Shown here: piece after piece, positions 35,116 to 43,399 of the stretch
How positions within the stretch are numbered: the stretch's first letter is position 1
Layout: every line of letters starts with the position of its first letter
Assembly (NCBI RefSeq): GCF_014451325.2
Contig: NZ_JACSCH020000002.1
Coordinates: forward strand, 186,001-250,000
Length of the DNA stretch: 64,000 nt
Source: Streptomyces sp. CB02980
Lineage (GTDB): Bacteria > Actinomycetota > Actinomycetes > Streptomycetales > Streptomycetaceae
Reading direction: 5' to 3'
Notes under the pieces: model-generated
What the model saw: the letters and a program-made list of their open reading frames with translations, nothing else
The model's database searches: none
Told to the model about the DNA's origin: nothing
Made by a program: the position numbers and the translations under genes

Positions 35116-35940
35116 GTGTCGGGGCCGACGACCGGAGAGGTGGTGGGAGCGCCGTGCTGGCTGAGTCTGACCGCGCGGGATCTCGACGCGGCGGAGCGCT
35201 TCTACGGTGCCGTGCTGGGCTGGACGTTCCGGCGGGACGACGGCGGAGGCCGGGAGTACGCGGTGGGCCGGCTCGGCGACCAGCCCGTCGCCGTGATCGC
35301 CGCGGTGGCGGCCGAGCTGTCCGTGCGGGTGGCCTGGACGGCGTTCTTCACGGTGGACGACGTGGACCAGGCGGTGGCGCGGATCCGGGAGCGTGGCGGC
35401 ACGGTCGGCGTGGGGCCGGTCGGCTACCCGCCGCACGGTCGGGCGGCGCTCGCCGCCGACCGTGAGGGTGCGGCGTTCGGTGTCTGGGAGGGGCGGACGG
35501 AGAACCGTCTGCACATCGGCATGCACTCGGCGCCGGCCTGGCTGGAACTGCACACCCGGGACGCGTTCGAGGCGGCGGTGTTCTACGGGGAGGTACTGCG
35601 CTGGGCGGACGAGGCACCCGCCGGTTTCGAGGTCTCGTACGAGCAGGACAAGGTGGTGCTGCGCCGGGACGGCGAGGCGGTGGCCCGGCTGAACAGCGGG
35701 CCGGTCGAGTCCGGCTCGCCGCGGCCGCAGCTGCGTCCGCGCTGGCTGGTGCGGTTCCGGGTGCCGGATCCGGAGGCGGCCGCGGTGGCGGTGGTGGCCT
35801 ACGGCGGGACCGTCGTGCCCGGCGGCGACTGGGGCGGGGTGCGCGGTCCCGAGGAGGCCGACGGGCGCCGGGTGGTGGTGGTCCGCGACCCGGAGGGCGC
35901 GCTCTTCGGCCTGGAGGCGGCGGGGGACGACAAGGGCTGA
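35116..35940 (+). CDS. Two-domain VOC (glyoxalase/bleomycin-resistance fold) protein
   Basis: About 274 residues. Several in-frame GTGs follow the AGGAGG at 35102-35107; the one at 35116 has the best spacing. The frame is open to 34867 but lacks gene-like sequence there. Two VOC repeats: residues about 10-130 (APCWLSLTARDLDAAERFYGAVLGWTF ... GAAFGVWEG) and about 140-270 (APAWLELHTRDAFEAAVFYGEVLRWADE ... GALFGLEA). Such proteins, like mycobacterial Cfp30B, are cytoplasmic and mostly of unknown activity. A strong hairpin follows the gene. Confidence 0.9.
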   Translation: MSGPTTGEVVGAPCWLSLTARDLDAAERFYGAVLGWTFRRDDGGGREYAVGRLGDQPVAVIAAVAAELSVRVAWTAFFTVDDVDQAVARIRERGGTVGVGPVGYPPHGRAALAADREGAAFGVWEGRTENRLHIGMHSAPAWLELHTRDAFEAAVFYGEVLRWADEAPAGFEVSYEQDKVVLRRDGEAVARLNSGPVESGSPRPQLRPRWLVRFRVPDPEAAAVAVVAYGGTVVPGGDWGGVRGPEEADGRRVVVVRDPEGALFGLEAAGDDKG

Positions 35941-35962
35941 CCGGTGGTCCGCCGAGACCGGT

Positions 35963-36004
35963 GGGCGGTGCGGGCCCGGGTCGCTTCCCGGGCCCGCACC
36001 GCCC
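35963..36004. terminator. Strong bidirectional terminator
   Basis: An 18-bp perfect stem (35963-35980 with 35987-36004, core GTGCGGGCCCGGG) closes a 6-nt loop TCGCTT. It lies between convergent VOC and MFS genes. Confidence 0.9.
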
Positions 36005-36022
36005 GCTGTCCGGTCGGGTGGC

Positions 36023-37489
36023 TCAGGCGGCGGCCTCGGTGGCGGCGCGCGGCGCGGCCCCCGGTTCCGTACCCGCCGGGTCGCCGGCCGGCGCGGCGGC
36101 GGGCCTGCTCGGGATGAGCGCGGCGACGACCGCGGCCACCAGGCCGACACCGCAGCCGATGAGCATGGCGACGCGGAAGCCGTCCTCGGACGGCAGCGCG
36201 TGGCCACCCAGGGTGGTGGTCAGCTGGGCGAGGACGACAGCGATCACGGCGGCGGAGACGGAGGTGCCGATGGACCGCATCAGGGTGTTGAAGCTGTTGG
36301 CGGAGGCGGTCTCCTCCTGCGGGACGGCGCCCATGATGAGCGCCGGCATGGCCCCGTAGGCGAGTCCCACACCGGTGTTGCAGATGAGGGTCACGACGAG
36401 CAGGCCGACCGTGGTGCCCATCAGGGCCGGTGAGGATCCGTATCCGGCGGCGATGACGAGGGCGCCGACGGAGAGCGTGACCTTGGGGCCGCGGGCGGCC
36501 GAGAGCTTGGCGCCGAGGGGTGCGAGGACCATCATCATCAGGCCCGCCGGGGCCATCCAGAGGCCCATGGCCATCATCGACTGGCCCAGACCGTAACCGG
36601 TCGCCTCGGGCAACTGGAAGAGCTGCGGAACGACCAGGGACTGCGCGTACATCGCGAATCCGACCAGGATCGACGCCAGGTTGGTCATCAGGACGACCGG
36701 GCGGGCGGTGACCCGCAGGTCGACGAGGGGATCACGGGTCCGCAGCTCCCACCGGCCCCAGGCGAGCAGGACGACCACGGCGACGGCGAAGAGGCCGAGG
36801 GTGGTGCCGCTGCCCCAGCCCCAGGTCGCGCCCTTGGAGACGGCGAGCAGCAGGGCGACGAGCCCGACGCCGAGGCCGAGCGCTCCGGGTACGTCGAAAC
36901 GGCCGGGTGCGGCGGCGCGGCGTCCCGCGGGGGCGACGCGCCAGATCAGGAGGCCGACCACGACGCTGAGTGCGGCGGCGACCCAGAAGAGGACACGCCA
37001 GCTGGCGTTCTCGGCGACGGCCGCGGAGAACGGCAGGCCGAGGGCGCCGCCGACGCCCATGGAGGCGCTCATCAGGGCGATGGAGCCGCCCAGCCTCTCG
37101 GGCGGGAGGATGTCGCGCAGCAGGCTGATGCCGAGCGGGACGACACCCATGCCGAGGCCCTGGAGACCGCGTCCGACGATCATCGGGACGACGGAGGAGG
37201 CGAGCGCGCAGACCACCGAGCCGACGATCAGCGGGATCACGGAGACGAGGAGGACCCGGCGCTTGCCGAGGGTGTCGCCGAGCCGGCCGGCCACCGGGGT
37301 GGCGACGGCACCCGCGAGCAGAGTGGCGGTGATCACCCAGGAGGCGTTGGACGCGCTGGTGTCGAGCAGCTTGGGGAGGTCGCCGATGAGCGGCACCACC
37401 AGGGTCTGCATGAGTGCGGCCACGATGCCCGCGAGCGCGAGGACGCCGACGACGCCTCCGGGTCGGGCGTCGGGCTTGGTGCCGTCCAC
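36023..37489 (-). CDS. MFS drug-efflux transporter (DHA2, 14-TMS)
   Basis: 488 residues from the GTG at 37489, with GGGAG about 8 nt upstream; an alternative TTG lies at 37534. It is a 14-helix major-facilitator protein of the EmrB/QacA type: the motif-A-like loop is GRLGDTLGKRRVLL and motif C is GLGMGVVPLGISLLRDILPPERLGGSIALMSASMGVGGALG. It ends in an Ala/Pro-rich cytoplasmic tail. Divergent from a marR gene with direct repeats between them, the classic layout of a repressed multidrug pump. The substrate is unknown. Confidence 0.93.
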   Translation of the reverse strand: MDGTKPDARPGGVVGVLALAGIVAALMQTLVVPLIGDLPKLLDTSASNASWVITATLLAGAVATPVAGRLGDTLGKRRVLLVSVIPLIVGSVVCALASSVVPMIVGRGLQGLGMGVVPLGISLLRDILPPERLGGSIALMSASMGVGGALGLPFSAAVAENASWRVLFWVAAALSVVVGLLIWRVAPAGRRAAAPGRFDVPGALGLGVGLVALLLAVSKGATWGWGSGTTLGLFAVAVVVLLAWGRWELRTRDPLVDLRVTARPVVLMTNLASILVGFAMYAQSLVVPQLFQLPEATGYGLGQSMMAMGLWMAPAGLMMMVLAPLGAKLSAARGPKVTLSVGALVIAAGYGSSPALMGTTVGLLVVTLICNTGVGLAYGAMPALIMGAVPQEETASANSFNTLMRSIGTSVSAAVIAVVLAQLTTTLGGHALPSEDGFRVAMLIGCGVGLVAAVVAALIPSRPAAAPAGDPAGTEPGAAPRAATEAAA

Positions 37490-37535
37490 GTGTTCTCCCT
37501 CGATCGTCCACGGCGGTCGTCCACCATGGCTCAAT

Positions 37536-37587
37536 ATGCATAGTGCACATTAATGGTGTCCTACACAAGTCATGCATGATGCACATT
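37536..37587. promoter_or_regulatory. Repeated operator-like sites between MFS and marR
   Basis: ATGCATAGTGCACATT (37536-37551) and ATGCATGATGCACATT (37572-37587) are direct repeats 36 bp apart in the divergent gap. They are AT-rich in a GC-rich setting. Each holds TGCAT/GTGCA-type symmetry, typical of MarR sites. Confidence 0.7.
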
Positions 37588-37613
37588 CGATCACGGCGAG
37601 AGACAATGGCCTC

Positions 37614-38081
37614 ATGGACAAGCCCGAGGACAAACCCCTTCACCTGGTCGAGTTCGAGACCATGCTGCTCGGTCGGCACGCCCATCTGTACGCGCCCCGC
37701 TCCCGGGCCGCCGGCGGCCATCTGGACCGCAGCGCATACGTCCTGCTGAGCCGCATCCGCATGCACGGGCCGATGTCCATCGGGCAGCTCAGCGAGGCCT
37801 TCGGGCTCGACGCCTCCACGCTCAACCGGCAGACCGCGGCGATGCTGCGCGCCGGGGTCGTGGAGCGCATCCCCGACCCGGACGGCGGGATCGCCCGCAA
37901 GTTCCGCATCACGGAGGAGGGCGAACGGCGCCTGGAGGCCGACCGGAACTCGAACATCGAGGGGCTCGACCGGGTCATGGAGAACTGGTCGCCGGAGGAC
38001 GTGGCCCGCTTCGCGGCGTTCCTCGAACGCTTCAACCGAGACATCGAGCGACTGGAGGGACGCCCCTGGCCGCGCCCCTGA
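37614..38081 (+). CDS. MarR-family regulator of the MFS pump
   Basis: 155 residues from the ATG at 37614 (MDKPEDKPLHLVEFETML...); an earlier in-frame ATG at 37572 lies inside the operator repeat and is less likely. The winged helix is at about 40-105 (YVLLSRIRMHGPMSIGQLSEAFGLDASTLNRQTAAMLRAGVVERIPDPDGGIARKFRITEEG), flanked by dimerisation helices. Its divergent position and the paired repeats in the gap point to repression of the pump and itself, relieved by a drug-like ligand. Confidence 0.9.
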   Translation: MDKPEDKPLHLVEFETMLLGRHAHLYAPRSRAAGGHLDRSAYVLLSRIRMHGPMSIGQLSEAFGLDASTLNRQTAAMLRAGVVERIPDPDGGIARKFRITEEGERRLEADRNSNIEGLDRVMENWSPEDVARFAAFLERFNRDIERLEGRPWPRP

Positions 38082-38154
38082 CGGGCCGGCCCTGGCCGTC
38101 ATCCTGACGGGGCGACGCCGGCCGCACCCCTGACGGACCGTCCGTGACTCCCCG

Positions 38155-38517
38155 TCAGAGCGCCGCGCGCGCCCGGCGATCGAGCGTCGCGAGGGCCGTG
38201 TTGACCACGACGACAACGGCGAAGGCGGTCGCCCAGCCGGGGCGCTCCAGGGCAAGGAGGGCCGCCGCCGCGGCACCGAACACCAGGGCCTTCACGGCCA
38301 GAACAGCCGCCAACGGCACCCGGAATCGGGCCTTCGGGGCGGCGAAGAGCCCCCACAGGACGGCGGCCGCCGTGGGCGCCGCGACAGCGAGCAGGAGGCG
38401 CGGAGCGATCGACTCCGCGCTCTCCCATCCCCACCACGCGAGGACGGCGAGGGCTGCGACCTCCAGGAGGAACGCCAGCCCCTCGTTGACCACGTACAGG
38501 GGTCCGGGGAGCTTCAT
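38155..38517 (-). CDS. YrdB-family (DUF2568) membrane protein
   Basis: 120 residues from the ATG at 38517, with GGAAGG upstream. Four predicted membrane helices. The family pattern is clear: NEGLAFLLEVAALAVLAWWGWE, then LLLAVAAPTAAAVLWGLFAAPKARFRVPLAAVLAVKALVFGAAAAALLA and a final TAFAVVVVVNTALATL helix. The function is unknown for the family. It is convergent with marR and divergent from the amylase gene. Confidence 0.88.
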   Translation of the reverse strand: MKLPGPLYVVNEGLAFLLEVAALAVLAWWGWESAESIAPRLLLAVAAPTAAAVLWGLFAAPKARFRVPLAAVLAVKALVFGAAAAALLALERPGWATAFAVVVVVNTALATLDRRARAAL

Positions 38518-38650
38518 CGGGGTCCTTCCTCCCTCGCCCGTACCGGCACGGGCGCGATCAACAGAGGCGCCCAGACTTCCACACTTCCGCACCCTGTTCT
38601 TCCGTCAGAAACCTTTACGAGACAGACGGGTGGCGATACGTTCCGGCCAC

Positions 38651-38668
38651 GCAAGATGTTTCTGCAAG
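38651..38668. promoter_or_regulatory. Amylase-type direct repeats (MalR/Reg1-like site)
   Basis: GCAAG occurs at 38651-38655 and 38664-38668, within GCAAGATGTTTCTGCAAG. On the other strand this reads CTTGCAG...CTTGC, resembling the direct repeats recalled for Streptomyces amylase and chitinase promoters controlled by MalR/Reg1. It lies about 90 bp upstream of the amylase start. Confidence 0.5.
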
Positions 38669-38753
38669 TTTCCGACAGCGTTTCCAGAGGGCTTCGACCC
38701 CCGTCCGGGCCAGAGCTCTGCCCGGTGACGCGCGGTCCTGCCTGGAGATCCGG

Positions 38754-41700
38754 ATGACACGCACCCGCGGACTGACACGTACGCACAGACGCCTGCCCCT
38801 CAGGCCGACGGCCGCCCTGGCGGTCGCCGCCGGCGTCCTCGGCCTGGTGGCCGCGCCGTCCGGCGAGCCCTCCCCCGGCGCCGGACCGCGCACGGCCCCG
38901 GTCGCCGCCACCGCCGAGAACACCGCGACGGTCTTCTACTGGACGAAGACCAGGAACTGGGCGCTGTACAACCTCCATTGGGCCCCGGACGGCGGCTCCT
39001 GGACCACCGTCCCCGGCATGGCCATGGAGGCGGCCTGCACGGACTGGGTGAAGAAGACCGTCGCCCTCGGTACGGCCACCGGCCTCCAGGCGACCTTCAA
39101 CAACGGCAGCGGCACCTGGGACAACAACGGCGGCAGGAACTACGCCCTCGGCACCGGTGCCGTCACCGTCAAGGACGGGGTGATCGCCCACTCCGACCCC
39201 TGCGCCGGAACCGAGCCCGAGCCGACCCCGACGCCGGGCGCGAAGGCCACCGTGTACTACTCGACCGAGGCACTGGGCTGGTCGACCGCCAACATCCACT
39301 ACCAGCCTGCCGGTGGCGCCTGGACCACGGTCCCCGGGGTCGGCATGCAGTCCGCCTGCGCCGGCTGGTGGAAGCGGGAGGTCGACCTCGGCACGGCCAC
39401 CGCCCTCAAGGCCGCCTTCAACAACGGCAACGGCACCTGGGACAACAACGGCGGTGCCGACTACACGATCGGCACGGGCGTCAGCACCGTACGGAACAAC
39501 GCGGTGACGGCGAACGCGGCCGACCCGTGCGCCGCCGAGGTCCCCGACACCCAGGCCCCGACCGTCCCCACGAAGGTCACCGCCGCCGCGGACGGCATCT
39601 CGGTCCTGCTCGCCTGGGACCCCGCCACCGACGACAAGGGCGTGACGAAGTACCAGGTCACGCGGGCCGGCGGCAGCGGCGGGACGGTCGTCACCGATGT
39701 CGGCTCCACCGTGTTCTCCGACACGGGCCTCGCCGAACGGACCGCGTACACCTACACGGTGAAGGCCGTGGACGCGGCGGGGAACGTGTCCGCCGCGTCG
39801 GCGCCCGCGACGGCCACCACCGGGGACAGGCCGGCCGACCCCGCCACCGGGAAGCCGCTCGGCACCGACCCGCGCAAGGACCCGATCTACTTCGTGCTCA
39901 CGGCCCGCTTCAACGACGGCGATCCGTCGAACAACCGCGGCGGCAGCCAGCACGTCAAGTCGGGCAACGCGGCCAACGACGACCCCATGTTCCGGGGCGA
40001 CTTCAAGGGCCTCATCCAGAAGCTGGACTACGTCAAGGGCCTCGGCTTCTCGGCGATCTGGGTGACCCCGGTGGTCCTCAACCGGTCCGACTACGACTAC
40101 CACGGGTACCACGGCTACGACTTCTACAAGGTCGACCCCCGTCTGGAGTCGGCCGGCGCCTCCTACCAGGACCTGATCGACGCCGCCCACGCCAAGGGCA
40201 TGAAGATCTACCAGGACGTCGTCTACAACCACTCGTCGCGCTGGGGCGCCAAGGGTCTGTTCACGCCCACCGTGTACGGCGTGCGGGACAGCCAGTGGAG
40301 CTGGTACTACGACGAGAAGCAGCCCGGCTTCGAGTACGACGGCCTGACGATCGACGCGAAGACCGGCAAGTCGTACTACAACGGTGACCTGTGGTCGACG
40401 GCCGAGCCGACCGGCAACACCTGCCTCAACTGGGGCAGGCCCACCGGCGGCAAGAGTGCCGAGGGCTACACGGTCTACAACTGCCAGTGGCCGAGCCCGA
40501 CGTCGGGGATGTTCCCGAAGGCGCTCTTCCACCAGTGCTGGATAGGCAACTGGGAGGGCGAGGACTCCCGTTCGTGCTGGCTGCACGAGGACCTGGCCGA
40601 CTTCAACACCGAGAACCCGGTTGTCCAGAATCATCTGATCGGCGCGTACAACAAGTACATCGACATGGGCGTCGACGGCTTCCGCGTCGACACGGCCGTG
40701 CACATCCCGCGCACCACCTGGAACCGCCGCTTCCTGCCCGCCATCCAGGAGCGGGTGACACGGAGCCACGGCGCCGAGGCCGCGAAGAACTTCTTCGTCT
40801 TCGGTGAGGTCGCCGCCTTCGTGAACGACAAGTGGAACCGCGGCTCGGTGAACCACTCGGCGCAGTTCTTCACCTGGAAGGAGCGCAAGGAGTACGACGC
40901 GGACGACACGAAGGCCGCGCTGGAGATGTACGACTACGAGCAGCAGCAGGGCACGGGCAGCCAGCCCACCTCCACCAACGCCTTCCTGAACGGGAACAGC
41001 TACCACACCCCCGACCACAGCCGCTTCTCGGGCATGAACGTCATCGACATGCGCATGCACATGAACTTCGGTGACGCGTACAACGCGTTCTCCAACGGCA
41101 AGGACTCGGACGACAGTTACAACGACGCCACCTACAACGTCGTCTATGTCGACAGCCACGACTACGGCCCCAACAAGTCGAGCGAGCGGTACACCGGCGG
41201 CACCGACGCCTGGGCCGAGAACATGTCCCTGATGTGGACCTTCCGCGGCATCCCGACGCTGTACTACGGATCCGAGATCGAGTTCCAGAAGGGCAGGAAG
41301 ATCGACTGCGGGCCTTCCTGCCCGCTGGCCACCACCGGCCGCGCGTACTTCGGCGACCATGTCGCCGGCTCCGTCACGGCCTCGGACTTCTCCCAGGTCT
41401 CCGCGGCCTCCGGAGCGGTCGCCACGACGCTCGAACAGCCCCTGGTGAAGCACGTGCAGCGGCTGAACCAGATCCGCCGGGCGATCCCCGCGCTCCAGAC
41501 GGGCCAGTACTCCACGGAGGGCATCTCGGGGGGCATGGCGTTCAAGCGCCGCTACACCAGCGGGAGTACGGACAGCTTCGCCCTGGTCACCGTCTCGGGC
41601 GGCGCCACGTACACGGGCATCCCGAACGGCACGTACACCGACGCGGTCACCGGCGACGTGAAGACCGTCTCCAACGGCACGCTCTCGGTCGGCGCACCGG

Positions 41701-41774
41701 GCAAGGGCAACCTGCGGGTGTACGTCCTGAACGGTCCCGGAAGGATCGGCCTGGCGGGGCCGTACCTGAAGTAG
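38754..41774 (+). CDS. Secreted GH13 alpha-amylase with two CBM25-like modules and Fn3
   Basis: 1006 residues from the ATG at 38754, with GGAG upstream. A signal peptide (about 1-52) is followed by two homologous starch-binding modules at about 55-150 and 165-258 (ATVFYWTKTRNWALYNLHW and ATVYYSTEALGWSTANIHY, each ending FNNG.GTWDNNGG.(D/N)Y). An Fn3 domain is at about 270-355. The GH13 barrel is at about 375-1000, with nucleophile Asp in DGFRVDTAVH (about 645), acid Glu in FVFGEVA (about 684) and transition-state Asp in VDSHDYG (about 802). All catalytic residues are present. Degrades extracellular starch or glycogen. Upstream CTTGC repeats suggest maltose-responsive control. Confidence 0.94.
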   Translation: MTRTRGLTRTHRRLPLRPTAALAVAAGVLGLVAAPSGEPSPGAGPRTAPVAATAENTATVFYWTKTRNWALYNLHWAPDGGSWTTVPGMAMEAACTDWVKKTVALGTATGLQATFNNGSGTWDNNGGRNYALGTGAVTVKDGVIAHSDPCAGTEPEPTPTPGAKATVYYSTEALGWSTANIHYQPAGGAWTTVPGVGMQSACAGWWKREVDLGTATALKAAFNNGNGTWDNNGGADYTIGTGVSTVRNNAVTANAADPCAAEVPDTQAPTVPTKVTAAADGISVLLAWDPATDDKGVTKYQVTRAGGSGGTVVTDVGSTVFSDTGLAERTAYTYTVKAVDAAGNVSAASAPATATTGDRPADPATGKPLGTDPRKDPIYFVLTARFNDGDPSNNRGGSQHVKSGNAANDDPMFRGDFKGLIQKLDYVKGLGFSAIWVTPVVLNRSDYDYHGYHGYDFYKVDPRLESAGASYQDLIDAAHAKGMKIYQDVVYNHSSRWGAKGLFTPTVYGVRDSQWSWYYDEKQPGFEYDGLTIDAKTGKSYYNGDLWSTAEPTGNTCLNWGRPTGGKSAEGYTVYNCQWPSPTSGMFPKALFHQCWIGNWEGEDSRSCWLHEDLADFNTENPVVQNHLIGAYNKYIDMGVDGFRVDTAVHIPRTTWNRRFLPAIQERVTRSHGAEAAKNFFVFGEVAAFVNDKWNRGSVNHSAQFFTWKERKEYDADDTKAALEMYDYEQQQGTGSQPTSTNAFLNGNSYHTPDHSRFSGMNVIDMRMHMNFGDAYNAFSNGKDSDDSYNDATYNVVYVDSHDYGPNKSSERYTGGTDAWAENMSLMWTFRGIPTLYYGSEIEFQKGRKIDCGPSCPLATTGRAYFGDHVAGSVTASDFSQVSAASGAVATTLEQPLVKHVQRLNQIRRAIPALQTGQYSTEGISGGMAFKRRYTSGSTDSFALVTVSGGATYTGIPNGTYTDAVTGDVKTVSNGTLSVGAPGKGNLRVYVLNGPGRIGLAGPYLK

Positions 41775-41821
41775 CCCGGCGTCCGAACGTCTGAACGAGT
41801 CCGGGCTGTAGCATCCGGCAC

Positions 41822-42208
41822 ATGATCAGCGAGGGGTGGCGGGCCGCGATCGGCTCCGTGGGGGCGAGCGCGTTCTGCTGGGGCGTGGCGGGCGGAGTCC
41901 ATCTGGGTCTCGAAATGCACAGCCGCGCCCGAGGCGGGAACAGCTGGGGGCTGCCCGAGGGCGGTGGCTGGTACGAGTTCGCCTGGTTCGTCGGGTTCAT
42001 CGTGACGATCTACTCCGCACCCGGGCTGCTGCGCCGCACGGCCTGGTGGCCCTCGCTGAGCCTGAGCTTCGGCACCGGGATCGGCATCATCACGGTGCTG
42101 ACCCTGGGGCAGGGGACGCGGTACTGGGTCGCCGTCGCGGTCATGGCGGCGGTCGGGATCGCGTCCCCGGTCGCCAACCGGCTCTGGGGACGCCACCACC
42201 CCATCTGA
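41822..42208 (+). CDS. Small integral membrane protein, unknown
   Basis: 128 residues from the ATG at 41822. About four hydrophobic segments: the N-terminal AAIGSVGASAFCWGVAGGVHLGL, FAWFVGFIVTIYSAPGLL, LSLSFGTGIGIITVLTL and YWVAVAVMAAVGIASPV. They are separated by a hydrophilic loop rich in Gly, Arg and Trp. No recognised family. It starts 47 bp after the amylase stop and might be read through, but a role in starch use is not indicated. Confidence 0.72.
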   Translation: MISEGWRAAIGSVGASAFCWGVAGGVHLGLEMHSRARGGNSWGLPEGGGWYEFAWFVGFIVTIYSAPGLLRRTAWWPSLSLSFGTGIGIITVLTLGQGTRYWVAVAVMAAVGIASPVANRLWGRHHPI

Positions 42209-42237
42209 GCCGGCGTCTTCCCCGCGGCCGGCCCGTT

Positions 42238-42804
42238 CTACCCCAGCGGCGTGCGGTGCAGGGTGACGAGCAGGCGCCAGATCTGGTGGGCGATCCGGTC
42301 GGAGTCGCCCTCCACGAGGCCGTGCAGCCAGTCGGCGAGCACACCGGCGAAGGTCGCGGCCACGGCCGAGGCGATCAGTTCCGGTTCGGGGGCCCCGGCC
42401 AGGCTGCGCTCGTGGAGGCTGCGGGCCCGCAGGTCCGCGTGGAGCACGAGGCCGAGCGGTCCGCCGCCGCCCGGCCGCAGCAGGGCGCGGTAGAGGCCCG
42501 CGTGCGGGGCGAGTTCGGCGAGGAAGGCGAGCAGCGCGGGCGGCGGGGACGCCGGGTCGGGGGTGCCCCGCCAGGCGTGCAGGGCGTCCACCGCGTCGCG
42601 GACCACGTCGGCGCAGGCGTCGACGGCGAGCGCCTCCAGATCGCCGTAGTGGACGTAGAAGGTGGCACGGCCGACACCGGCCCGGCGTACGAGCGTGGCG
42701 ATGGCGACATCGGCCAGCGGGCGCTCGGCGCACTCGTCGAAGAGGGCCCGGCGCAGCTTGGCCCGGGTCCTGGCCGCCCGGGGGTCTCCCGCTGTCGCGG
42801 TCAC
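42238..42804 (-). CDS. TetR-family regulator
   Basis: 188 residues from an ATG at 42804. The DNA-binding domain covers about 10-60 (ARTRAKLRRALFDECAERPLADVAIATLVRRAGVGRATFYVHYGDLEALAV), followed by a TetR-type C-terminal ligand domain. It begins 7 bp after the stop of the DUF1304 gene, so the two form an operon. The promoter ahead of DUF1304 carries two copies of TGGACAGNTGTCCA, which this protein most likely binds (autoregulation). Confidence 0.92.
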   Translation of the reverse strand: MTATAGDPRAARTRAKLRRALFDECAERPLADVAIATLVRRAGVGRATFYVHYGDLEALAVDACADVVRDAVDALHAWRGTPDPASPPPALLAFLAELAPHAGLYRALLRPGGGGPLGLVLHADLRARSLHERSLAGAPEPELIASAVAATFAGVLADWLHGLVEGDSDRIAHQIWRLLVTLHRTPLG

Positions 42805-42811
42805 GCCCGGG

Positions 42812-43174
42812 TCACCGGCTCAGCAGGACGGCGCCGAGGGCGAGCGCTCCCGGGAGCGCCTGGGCGACCAGGATGCGGCGGTTGGCGGTGACACCGCCGT
42901 ACAGACCGGCGATGACGACGCAGCCGAGGAAGAAGACCTGGACCCGGAAGCCGGTCGGGTCGTCGGCGATCAGGCCCCAGACGAGTCCGGCGGCGAGGAA
43001 GCCGTTGTAGAGGCCCTGGTTCGCGGCGAGCGGCGCGGTGGCGCGGGCCATCTCGGCGTCGAAGCCGGAGAGGCCGCGCCCCGGCTTCTTCTCCCACAGG
43101 AACATCTCCAGAACCAGGATGTACGTGTGCAGGGCGGCCACCAGGCCCACCAGCACGTTCGCCGTCGTCTCCAC
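42812..43174 (-). CDS. DUF1304 membrane protein
   Basis: 120 residues from the GTG at 43174, with GGAGGAG upstream; the frame is open to 43345 but crosses the operators. Four membrane helices with the family signature: ANVLVGLVAALHTYILVLEMFLWEKKPG, LAANQGLYNGFLAAGLVWGLIA, VQVFFLGCVVIAGLYGGVTANRRILVAQALPGALALGAVL. The function is unknown; the family is usually found as small exporter-like or stress-linked proteins next to regulators. First gene of an operon with tetR. Confidence 0.88.
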   Translation of the reverse strand: METTANVLVGLVAALHTYILVLEMFLWEKKPGRGLSGFDAEMARATAPLAANQGLYNGFLAAGLVWGLIADDPTGFRVQVFFLGCVVIAGLYGGVTANRRILVAQALPGALALGAVLLSR

Positions 43175-43209
43175 CGTCGTCTCCTCCGCGTTCACCTGCC
43201 CGGATTTCC

Positions 43210-43244
43210 TGGACAGATGTCCACTATACATGGACAGCTGTCCA
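43210..43244 (-). promoter_or_regulatory. Paired TetR operators bracketing a -10 box
   Basis: TGGACAGATGTCCA (43210-43223) and TGGACAGCTGTCCA (43231-43244) are 14-bp palindromes (the second exact) with centres 21 bp apart, two helical turns. TATAGT on the minus strand lies between them, so occupancy would block the DUF1304-tetR promoter. Confidence 0.85.
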
Positions 43245-43399
43245 GTAAGTCCCCTCGATCGGTCAACAGTGCGTAACACGAACGGGCTTCTCGGACTGAA
43301 CGCTTCCTTCCGCCTCGCGACTCTGGGATCTTGCGTCCACCCCACACATCACAGGGCCCGGCGGGCGCCACCCGCGCCACCGGGTCATCGGAGGACGCA

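Noticed and set aside
36023..37534. TTG at 37534 as start of the MFS gene
   Set aside because: It abuts the operator repeats and has no ribosome-binding site, whereas the GTG at 37489 has GGGAG at good spacing.
38514..41453. 979-aa minus-strand open frame opposite the amylase
   Set aside because: Low-complexity Val/Gly/Arg sequence; shadow of the amylase frame.
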